A DNA stretch of 64,000 nucleotides from Synechococcus sp. MIT S9220 (GTDB lineage Bacteria; Cyanobacteriota; Cyanobacteriia; PCC-6307; Cyanobiaceae): contig NZ_CP047958.1 of assembly GCF_014304815.1 (NCBI RefSeq), positions 1,488,001 through 1,552,000 on the forward strand, written 5' to 3'. A model generated the notes under the pieces. It saw only the letters and a list, made by a program, of their open reading frames with translations. It was not told the DNA's origin and made no database searches. The position numbers and the translations under genes were made by a program. How positions within the stretch are numbered: position 1 is the first letter of the stretch; the number at the start of each line of letters is the position of its first letter. Shown here piece after piece: positions 58,071 through 64,000 of this stretch.

Positions 58071-59003
58071 ATGATCGAGTCTGGCGACTACGGCTATCCA
58101 CCAAGCACCCGCAGACAGGACTACGTGCTTGTTGTGCTGCAGCTGCTCTGGCGCATGCGCTTCGACTTGCTGCTGCTGCTCTTGATCACCGTTCTCGTGC
58201 ATAACGACTGGATCCCACGCAGCTGGACCGCCAACGAAAGCGTGGTGAGGATCATGGGCATCGCGGCATCGATTTTTCTCGGCTTTCGCAACACCCAGGC
58301 AATCGGGCGCTGGTGGGAAGCCCGCAAACTCTGGGGAACCGTTGTGAACGTGAGCCGAAACTGGGCAGACACACTGCGGGCCCATCTCGACAGCAGCAGG
58401 CCGCCCGGACGTCAGGAACGCAAGTTGTTGCGTCTGCAGGTTGCCATCGTGTGGCAACTGAACTTTCAGCTACGCAACTTCTGGCAGCGAGACCTGCGGG
58501 AATTGCAAGATCATTTGCTGCAGGATCTGAGGCTGCCTAGCACCACCAACCTTCGCCAGCTGGGGCAGCTACGCGGCGTCTGGATTGGGGATCTCCATCG
58601 CCAAGGCTTAACCGATGGATTTGGTCGTCTGCAGCTGATACAAGTTGGCAACGCCTGCACCGATGCCATTGGCGGCTTGGAGCGAATCCGCAACACACCG
58701 CTTCCGGCCTCTTACGAAGTTTTCGTCAGACTTCTGAACTGGTTGTTCGTCCTGTTGCTGCTGCTGTACTTCCACGACCTTGGTCCCGATTCACACAGTC
58801 GTTTTGGAGGTGTGGTGATCGTGGTGCTGTTCCTGATGGCCGAACGAATCGGTGCCTATGTGGAAGGTCCGTTTGATGCTGATTGCAGCAGCTTTTCCCT
58901 GCCGCTGGACAGCATCTGCCTCACGATCAGTCACGACCTGCTCGATCACGCGACCGAGCACGTGCAACACCTGAAATCGGACGATCCCGTGCGCTGGACC
59001 TGA
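58071..59003 (+). CDS. Bestrophin-like membrane protein
   Basis: 310 residues from the ATG beginning MIESGDYGYPPSTRRQDYVL. Helices WRMRFDLLLLLLITVLVHND, AASIFLGFRNTQAIGRWWEAR (the LxFRxxxAxxRWWEAR signature of bestrophin/UPF0187 proteins), LNWLFVLLLLLYFHDLG and VVIVVLFLMAERIGAYVEGPF are present. In cyanobacteria and plants such channels move anions such as chloride or bicarbonate across thylakoid or plasma membranes. The frame extends far upstream without family similarity. Confidence 0.88.
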   Translation: MIESGDYGYPPSTRRQDYVLVVLQLLWRMRFDLLLLLLITVLVHNDWIPRSWTANESVVRIMGIAASIFLGFRNTQAIGRWWEARKLWGTVVNVSRNWADTLRAHLDSSRPPGRQERKLLRLQVAIVWQLNFQLRNFWQRDLRELQDHLLQDLRLPSTTNLRQLGQLRGVWIGDLHRQGLTDGFGRLQLIQVGNACTDAIGGLERIRNTPLPASYEVFVRLLNWLFVLLLLLYFHDLGPDSHSRFGGVVIVVLFLMAERIGAYVEGPFDADCSSFSLPLDSICLTISHDLLDHATEHVQHLKSDDPVRWT

Positions 59004-59032
59004 TCAGAACAGGGCCATCATGAAAGGCACAG

Positions 59033-59287
59033 TCAGCTGGCTCCCAGGTATTGATTCCTGAATTCCCAGGCCACAGAACAGCGATACTGATAATTCAGGC
59101 CAGCGATGCCAATTCTTTTGCACGATGCATCCGTCATTGCTGCGCCTTCAGGAACTTGTGACAGCAGTTTGTTCAGCGTGACTTCTCGGTTTCGCCCGCT
59201 AGCGGAGATCGATAAATCATTGGCAAAAGCTGTAGGCCCAAAACCCAACAGCAAGAAGCCGAGCAGAATTACAGTGAAAAATCTCAT
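59033..59287 (-). CDS. Small secreted protein
   Basis: 84 residues with a signal peptide (FTVILLGFLLLGFGPTAFA). The mature part has TLNKLLSQVPEGAAMTDASC and YQYRCSVAWEF; two Cys may pair. It is a compact periplasmic beta-rich protein of unknown function, convergent with the bestrophin gene. Confidence 0.65.
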   Translation of the reverse strand: MRFFTVILLGFLLLGFGPTAFANDLSISASGRNREVTLNKLLSQVPEGAAMTDASCKRIGIAGLNYQYRCSVAWEFRNQYLGAS

Positions 59288-59474
59288 CATCAACGAGACC
59301 GCTTCCCCAGCAATAGCCACGAAGAGAAACCGTGGCCCAATGATTGACTCGTTCTGATCCTCAAGAAATTGCTCGGTAGCCACCAGACGATTGCAGGAGA
59401 CCGCAGATTTAGTCTTCAGTTCAGATGACTGGGATCAAGGAATGATCGTTGATGAAGCCCCATAGGATGACTGC

Positions 59475-59909
59475 ATGCCTGGACTGTTGATCAGCATGCC
59501 TGCGTTTCTGGTTCAGATCACCATCCCGGTTGTTCTGGCGCTGTTCCATGTTGTTGGACCCATGCCAACCGACTTGGCGACCGATGGCGGTCACCTGAGT
59601 CCCTGCCCAGGCCCTGAGCACTGTGCAAGCAGCCAATGGATCGTTAAAGATTCCTCTGCAGCTCTGAAACAGCTGTCTGAACGAATCAAAGCCACTCCTC
59701 GCACAGAGATTGTCGAGCAGAGGGCTAACTATCTGCATGCCACCTACAGCAGCAGGATCTTCGGTTTCGTCGACGACGTCGAACTCTCTGCAACCGATGC
59801 CGTCACTCTGGAGGCGCGTTCCATCTCGCGCCTTGGAGAGTCCGACCTCGGCGTGAATGCACAACGCCTGGAGAGCCTCGGCTCAACGATCGAAACTCCG
59901 GAAGCTTGA
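59475..59909 (+). CDS. DUF1499 family protein
   Basis: 144 residues. A short N-terminal membrane segment leads to LSPCPGPEHCASSQ, the DUF1499 LxPCPxxPNCVSS signature, and then TEIVEQRANYLHATYSSRIFGFVDDVEL and LGVNAQRLESL. Members are periplasmic or membrane-associated, and some contribute to phospholipid or chlorophyll-related processes. The signal sequence is unusual, starting MPGLLISMPAF. Confidence 0.88.
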   Translation: MPGLLISMPAFLVQITIPVVLALFHVVGPMPTDLATDGGHLSPCPGPEHCASSQWIVKDSSAALKQLSERIKATPRTEIVEQRANYLHATYSSRIFGFVDDVELSATDAVTLEARSISRLGESDLGVNAQRLESLGSTIETPEA

Positions 59910-60042
59910 ATCGAAGCCAGGCAAACGTCTTCAACGAACACTGTTGTTACAGCTGGATGCCTGACGAGTCGCACAGGTGTTGACTGAACCCAACACCTGA
60001 GCAGTTCTCAGATGAGCTGCTCAACAGAGACAACGCCTTGCC

Positions 60043-60294
60043 TTGAATCCCTCCAGCATTCGCAGATTTATCTTCACTCTGATCACCGGATACCTAGCGA
60101 TCTTTGGGGTTCAGAAACTTCCCTATGAGTTTGAGAATCAGTGGCTTGTTCTGATTCCAGTTCTGATCGTTGTTTACATCATCACCGTCTGGCTGGATGG
60201 AATCTTCTTCAAAGATTCTGCTGTGGAGGAGACAACTGCGCCCAAAGCAAAGAAAGCTCAAAAGCAATCATCAAATAAGGGTTTTGGCCAATAA
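60043..60294 (+). CDS. Small two-span membrane protein
   Basis: 83 residues with a TTG start, spans FIFTLITGYLAIFGV and WLVLIPVLIVVYIITVWL and a Lys-rich cytosolic tail (KAKKAQKQSSNK). A terminator sits 160 bp downstream, and this gene is its nearest plausible source. The function is unknown. Confidence 0.6.
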   Translation: MNPSSIRRFIFTLITGYLAIFGVQKLPYEFENQWLVLIPVLIVVYIITVWLDGIFFKDSAVEETTAPKAKKAQKQSSNKGFGQ

Positions 60295-60451
60295 TCAACC
60301 AAAACTCAGAGCGAACAACTCAACTCATCAACTCCAGCTGCGCTATGAATGGATCCGCCGATTTAGTGTCCATGCACACGACCGCATTGCGGCGATGACG
60401 AGAAGGTTCGCGTGTCTCCCAGCCATGGGTGGCACGACGAGAAAACTCAGG

Positions 60452-60479
60452 GGCAGAGCTGGCACTCTGCCTCTTTTTT
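60452..60479 (+). terminator. Rho-independent terminator
   Basis: GGCAGAG/CTCTGCC with a 6-nt loop is followed by TCTTTTTT. It is the natural end for a plus-strand transcript beginning at the 60.0 kb membrane protein. Confidence 0.85.
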
Positions 60480-60666
60480 ATGGGCGGCAGGCATACACGC
60501 TCAGCACCCTGCCTTCATCGGTGCTGCGAGTTCCAACCCGATGACAATGAGCCTCAGCCGGTGGGGTTCTTGAACCCACGTGAATCGTGACATCGGCCTT
60601 GGCTCCGCTGGCCAAGACAACGACAAAGGCTGCCAGGGAGAGCAGAGCCGTGATCAACCATCGCAT
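60478..60666 (-). CDS. Small secreted protein
   Basis: 62 residues: a signal peptide (WLITALLSLAAFVVVLASGAKA) and a mature part of about 37 residues with HCHRVGTRSTDE and a C-terminal Cys. Periplasmic; function unknown. Confidence 0.6.
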   Translation of the reverse strand: MRWLITALLSLAAFVVVLASGAKADVTIHVGSRTPPAEAHCHRVGTRSTDEGRVLSVYACRP

Positions 60667-60697
60667 GGCCTGACGTCAAGGGAATCGATTCTGGCCA

Positions 60698-60871
60698 ATG
60701 GCTGCTCTTGCGGCGGCGGCTCGTGCGATGGCTGCTTGCGGACGGGGATCTGGCCCAGAGCCGATCAGAAGCTTTTTGAAGGCACTTGACCCGGAGCCAT
60801 TGGATGGATTAGTACATCAGTACTATTTACTAGCAGGCTATGGACGAGTGGGAGTACGTCGACGCAAGTGA
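60698..60871 (+). CDS. 57-residue hypothetical protein
   Basis: The first 16 residues are an Ala-rich helix (MAALAAAARAMAACGR), then PEPIRSFLKALDPEPLDGLVHQYYLLAGYG and a basic end. The LVHQYYLLAGYGRV stretch is the most convincing part. It overlaps the following gene by 32 bp in another frame, which lowers confidence. Confidence 0.4.
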   Translation: MAALAAAARAMAACGRGSGPEPIRSFLKALDPEPLDGLVHQYYLLAGYGRVGVRRRK

Positions 60872-61070
60872 GCTTCAGAACTGGAAGGGGGCTCGGATTT
60901 GCCTGACCTGCCAGCACTTCACCTATGGAGTGGATGCGTCCTGCCGAACGATGGTGGCCTGCAAGCTCAGACAGCAACAACTCCAGCAGGGAGACCATCT
61001 CACCAAGCGCTGCCGGCTCTGGTGTCCGACCTGGCAGGACCAGGCTGGATGGTGCCCCGAATACGGCTGA
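60840..61070 (+). CDS. Cysteine-rich hypothetical protein
   Basis: 76 residues with a pattern of Cys residues (ICLTCQHFTYGVDASCRTMVACK, CRLWCPTW, GWCPEYG): seven Cys in all, including a CLTC pair near the start. Such spacing suits a zinc or iron-sulfur site in a small cytosolic protein. The function is unknown. Start MDEWEYVDASEL is supported by helix-breaking acidic residues. Confidence 0.65.
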   Translation: MDEWEYVDASELQNWKGARICLTCQHFTYGVDASCRTMVACKLRQQQLQQGDHLTKRCRLWCPTWQDQAGWCPEYG

Positions 61071-61135
61071 TCAGCTCAAACGCTTGTCAAAGCCTTGGAT
61101 CAACCTTCAAAGTCCAACCATGGAGACGTTTCTCC

Positions 61136-61297
61136 TTACCGGCAGGCGTAGACGGGGCGATGCGGCCCAGGCAACGGTTTGGTCTGAGTGACCATCTGGG
61201 TCAAACGACGACGTAGGGCCACACAGTCTTGGCACTGGCATGGCTCATCATCATGAACACTGGCATGAACCCGGACAGGCTGAAATCGGCTGCGCAT
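61136..61297 (-). CDS. Small basic protein with a CxxC motif
   Basis: 53 residues from MRSRFQPVRVHASVHDDEPC, then QCQDCVALRRRLTQMVTQTK and a Pro-rich end with a last Cys. The CQCQDC group could bind a metal or form disulfides. No family is recognised. Confidence 0.5.
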   Translation of the reverse strand: MRSRFQPVRVHASVHDDEPCQCQDCVALRRRLTQMVTQTKPLPGPHRPVYACR

Positions 61298-61419
61298 GGG
61301 AGACGACCTTTTCTCTGTTGTGACGCGCTGCGCCGATTCCGGCCAGCAGTTATCACAATCCTGTGATTGTTTTGCATGAACCAACGACGGGTGATGCTTG
61401 AGCGACAAGCAGTCGGCAT

Positions 61420-62544
61420 TCAGGACGCAATCAACTCGGCCAGATCGAGACCGCTCTGAAGGGCTCCCTCCGCCATGCCGAAACCGGGTCCCGCAATCCA
61501 GTCGCCACAGAACCCCACACGGGCTTTGCTGCACCACTGCAGCGCTTTTGGCATTCCTTGCTCCAAGGGTTGAGCAGCTCCCCAGCGCATCACGCCAAGC
61601 GAATGCGCATGGGACACCATCCTCTGCAGTGATGGCCAGGAGCCAAGAAGCTCTGGCAAAACACTCAGCAATCGCTGTTCCTGAATGATCAGAAGCTGTG
61701 GCTGCGTTTCAGGCGTGATCAACGAACCATCGTCAAGACCGTGGATCACCAGACCGAGACGCCCCTGCTGTTGTCGCTGCAGCACAAGACGTTCCACTCC
61801 GAATTGCTGCTGCGCCCGAGGCGTCAGCCAGATCTGCCGAGGCAAAGGATCAAGATCCATCGCCGGGAACTCCAGCATCAGATTCCAGCGAATGCTCGCG
61901 TTGAGGCCGGCAATCGAGGCCAGTGCCTGATCAAGAAGAAGATCGTGCCGCTCAGGAACGGCGTCACGCAAGGGCACGTCGCTCCTGCCAAGCATGGCCA
62001 ACGAACGGGGATGGGCAAGGAGCGTCCCGCTGAGCACGAGATTGCTGGCACAAGCCCCACCAGGAAGAACCCAGCTCTCACCATCTCTGGAGAGCGTCTG
62101 AATCCGCTCCCCAAAACAAACACCAACTTGATCAGAGCCATCAGACAGCAACGTCTCCGCAACCGAAGCCATGGTTGGGATGCCTCGCCAGCGCGGACCG
62201 CGCAGCAGAGGGTGATCAGGAGGTGCAACGACAGCACCGTGATGGTCCAGGCCAACAACAGGGTCATCATCAACACGAATGACGCCGCGTTGTTCCAGCG
62301 ACTGCATCAGCTCCAGCAAATGGCCTTGAGGCTCACTCTGAAAACTCAGGGTCGGAGATCCGTGATCCAGACGCCAGAGAGGGGCATCGCGCCGTCGCCT
62401 GGTGGCACAGCGACCTCCGGGTCCTCGACCAGCTTCCAGAATTTGAATGGTCCCGCGCCAGCCTTTGTTGCTCAGAGCTGCCACCAAGGCGCAACCGGAC
62501 AGCCCAGCACCGATCACAACAAGATCAACATCCTTGCCAGGCAT
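61420..62544 (-). CDS. FAD-dependent oxidoreductase, renalase-like
   Basis: About 374 residues from MPGKDVDLVVIGAGLSG. Rossmann motif VVIGAGLSGCALVAAL with an acidic second strand, then GRGPGGRCATRR (the family's second FAD contact), HGSPTLSF, and a C-terminal FCGDWIAGPGFGMAEGALQSG that binds FAD. Renalase-like proteins in cyanobacteria oxidise NADH- or pigment-related substrates; the substrate is unclear. The frame extends upstream to 62676, but this part is not conserved-looking. Confidence 0.85.
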   Translation of the reverse strand: MPGKDVDLVVIGAGLSGCALVAALSNKGWRGTIQILEAGRGPGGRCATRRRRDAPLWRLDHGSPTLSFQSEPQGHLLELMQSLEQRGVIRVDDDPVVGLDHHGAVVAPPDHPLLRGPRWRGIPTMASVAETLLSDGSDQVGVCFGERIQTLSRDGESWVLPGGACASNLVLSGTLLAHPRSLAMLGRSDVPLRDAVPERHDLLLDQALASIAGLNASIRWNLMLEFPAMDLDPLPRQIWLTPRAQQQFGVERLVLQRQQQGRLGLVIHGLDDGSLITPETQPQLLIIQEQRLLSVLPELLGSWPSLQRMVSHAHSLGVMRWGAAQPLEQGMPKALQWCSKARVGFCGDWIAGPGFGMAEGALQSGLDLAELIAS

Positions 62545-62583
62545 GGAAACCGCTGGAAAAGCCTCGATTCTGAAGGAGCCAAC

Positions 62584-62609
62584 AAAAAAGACGGGTGGCG
62601 GCCCGTCTT
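62584..62609 (-). terminator. Rho-independent terminator (minus strand)
   Basis: Read on the minus strand, AAGACGGG/CCCGTCTT pair around a 6-nt loop, followed by six T. It lies between the renalase-like gene and the two small minus-strand genes at 62.8-63.1 kb, whose transcript it should end. Confidence 0.8.
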
Positions 62610-62768
62610 GATTCTCCCCAAGCGCTTTCCGGAGAAAAACTCCGTGCACATCTTTTATCGCGTGGTGAAGACTCACGCGCCCTAGGAATCGATACTCAAA
62701 TCATTGAACGTGAAAGGTCCAATTCAACGTCTTGAATCAAGCCTTGTGCAGGCAAAAGAGAGTGACAA

Positions 62769-62969
62769 CTACGAACTCGCTTCAAGAGCGAGAGCCGAGG
62801 ACATTCTTTTCTCTTCATTCACCAGAAAATCAGACCACATGCCAACAAGGAAACTGAGTGTGGACAAAGCACGAACCTGCTCCTTCGAACCCGGCTTGGT
62901 GTACTTGAAATCCATAAACATCTGATCAGCAACCGACTGCTGTTCCTTGCAACGCGAATCAATCGACAT
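62769..62969 (-). CDS. Small helical protein
   Basis: About 66 residues from MSIDSRCKEQQSVADQMFMD. A continuous helix region KEQVRALSTLSFLVGMWSDFLV is followed by a charged end. The minus-strand frame is more helical and better composed than the opposing plus-strand frame (62703-62925). It follows the 39-residue membrane gene by 3 bp. Confidence 0.6.
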   Translation of the reverse strand: MSIDSRCKEQQSVADQMFMDFKYTKPGSKEQVRALSTLSFLVGMWSDFLVNEEKRMSSALALEASS

Positions 62970-62972
62970 CAA

Positions 62973-63092
62973 TCAACCCCTTGTTTGAACGGAAGGCAGG
63001 TCGGTCGGCTGAGCCAGCACATAGACCACACCTGCAGTGATCACAGCGGTGAAAGTAAGGAGCCCATAGATGGCGGCGGAGTAATCAGTCAT
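62973..63092 (-). CDS. 39-residue single-span membrane protein
   Basis: MTDYSAAIYGLLTFTAVITA, then GVVYVLAQPTDLPSVQTRG. One span, short lumenal-type ends; it resembles small photosystem subunits in size and composition but has no recognised motif. It precedes the 66-residue helical protein with a 3-bp gap, forming a two-gene unit. Confidence 0.65.
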   Translation of the reverse strand: MTDYSAAIYGLLTFTAVITAGVVYVLAQPTDLPSVQTRG

Positions 63093-63251
63093 CACTGGCT
63101 TGTGAATTTCTGTTAAGAACCATAGCTCGTTTGTAAAGCTGTGTAACTGAGTGTTTGTGCTGGTCACGCTCCGGCCAGCGCCGCTGCCGTATCAAGAGCG
63201 AAGTCTATGGCTGGGCTTTATGGCTAGGTTTCGTGCCCGCCTCGATCGACT

Positions 63252-63920
63252 ATGACGCGCACGATTGCCGTAAGCGGTGCCTCGGGCAAAACAGGCTTCC
63301 GTGTTGCCGAAGAAATCATGGCTTCAGGCGATCAGGCCAGGCTGCTTCTGCGTCCTGAATCCCAGATTCCATCATCACTGGAGGGCTGTGAACAGCACCG
63401 ACTCAGCCTGATGGATTCCAACGCCCTGGACGACTCTCTGCGCGGCGTGGACGCGCTGGTGATCGCGACAGGAGCACGTCCATCCGTTGACCTGACAGGG
63501 CCCATGAAAGTGGATGCTTGGGGCGTCGAGCGACAGGTCGAGAGTTGCCAGCGCGTCGGCGTGCAGCGCGTGGTGCTGGTCAGTTCGCTATGCGCAGGGC
63601 GTTGGAAACACCCTCTCAACCTGTTTGGCTTGATCCTGGTTTGGAAGCGTGTTGGTGAGCGCAATCTGGAAAACAGTGGGCTCGACTGGACAGTGATCCG
63701 ACCTGGTGGACTCAACGAGCGCGAAGACGACCTTGACGAGGAAGGCGTGCTGTGGACTGGAGCTGACAAGCAGGAAAGTGATTCAATCCCTCGTCGTCTG
63801 GTTGCACGCTGCTGCATCGAAGCCTTGAACACCTCCGATTCGATCGGAAAAATCCTTGAGGTCACCAGTTCTAAGCAGCAGACCGTGGTGCGCTTGCAAG
63901 ACGCAATCGCCAACTGTTGA
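63252..63920 (+). CDS. Atypical SDR, NmrA-like
   Basis: 222 residues. The cofactor motif is VSGASGKTGFRVAEEI (GASGxxG), and WTVIRPGGL is the typical NmrA/atypical SDR strand. It lacks the catalytic Tyr-x-x-x-Lys of classical SDRs. Such proteins often bind NAD(P) and act as redox sensors, or assist photosystem assembly (Ycf39-like). Function not determined. Confidence 0.85.
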   Translation: MTRTIAVSGASGKTGFRVAEEIMASGDQARLLLRPESQIPSSLEGCEQHRLSLMDSNALDDSLRGVDALVIATGARPSVDLTGPMKVDAWGVERQVESCQRVGVQRVVLVSSLCAGRWKHPLNLFGLILVWKRVGERNLENSGLDWTVIRPGGLNEREDDLDEEGVLWTGADKQESDSIPRRLVARCCIEALNTSDSIGKILEVTSSKQQTVVRLQDAIANC

Positions 63921-63972
63921 GTCGTTAGGAGCAACCGAATCCTGACAACGTCGAGAGGGCAGAACGCGAGGC

Positions 63973-64000
63973 ATGATCATTCTCTCCACCGTTGTGCTGC
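63973..64000 (+). CDS. Start of the next gene (partial)
   Basis: ATGATCATTCTCTCCACC gives MIILSTVVL, a hydrophobic start that runs off the window. A gene beginning here is plausible, but nothing more can be said. Confidence 0.35.

Noticed and set aside
1-64000. tRNA, rRNA, CRISPR, insertion sequences, integrases or prophage genes
   Set aside because: Looked for throughout by eye; no cloverleaf with a matching T-loop, no repeat-spacer array and no transposase or integrase motifs were found.

Overview
The window reads as a chromosomal segment of a marine unicellular cyanobacterium of the Synechococcus/Prochlorococcus group. The evidence is three high-light-inducible (Hli) genes, two DUF1651 genes, DUF1499, DUF2811, DUF3598 and DUF4278 genes, a stand-alone Nif11 protein, a GH57 enzyme of cyanobacterial type, many 35-100 residue membrane or secreted proteins, high GC with short intergenic gaps, and a glutamine-riboswitch-like leader before a DUF4278 peptide. 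No rRNA, tRNA, insertion sequence, integrase or CRISPR array was seen. Genes alternate strands in short operons.

Layout. 0-6.3 kb: small proteins, an M28 peptidase and gamma-glutamyltranspeptidase. 6.3-10 kb: a three-gene minus-strand operon (SdiA-regulated/phytase-like protein, protochlorophyllide-reductase-like SDR, FAD desaturase-like oxidoreductase). 10-15 kb: a protein with a CP12-like tail, DoxX, two cupins, an ABM monooxygenase, a GAF protein and a membrane glycosyltransferase. 16-23.8 kb: VanW, then a zinc locus with a Zur-type palindrome between znuACB (plus strand, followed by a cytochrome P450) and a COG0523 GTPase overlapping a WD40 gene (minus strand).

24-37.5 kb: small lipoproteins and hypotheticals, Hli genes, the candidate glutamine riboswitch with its DUF4278 peptide, a J-domain protein, SDR and PhzF enzymes, two neighbouring cell-wall hydrolases and GH57. 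Two copies of a structured non-coding element of about 330 bp lie here (25.4 and 35.5 kb). 37.5-42 kb is an AT-richer stretch of small secreted and membrane proteins, two of which share a repeated promoter/leader hairpin.

42-64 kb: DCC-family thiol protein, Nif11, prohibitin-like SPFH protein, an orphan SagB/ThcOx-type oxidase, an SRAP repair protein, DoxX, Hli, a beta-hydroxyacid dehydrogenase, a GST-like protein, a PNPOx-like flavoprotein, a peroxiredoxin-like protein, a bestrophin-like channel, a renalase-like oxidoreductase and an NmrA-like SDR.

Links between genes: the zinc locus combines uptake (ZnuABC) with intracellular handling (COG0523 GTPase) under one probable Zur operator, and the WD40 protein shares that regulation. 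The riboswitch-DUF4278 unit probably reports nitrogen status. The Hli, DoxX, peroxiredoxin-like, GST-like and PNPOx-like genes fit a photosynthetic cell managing light and redox stress. All identifications come from reading the sequence; no database search was run.
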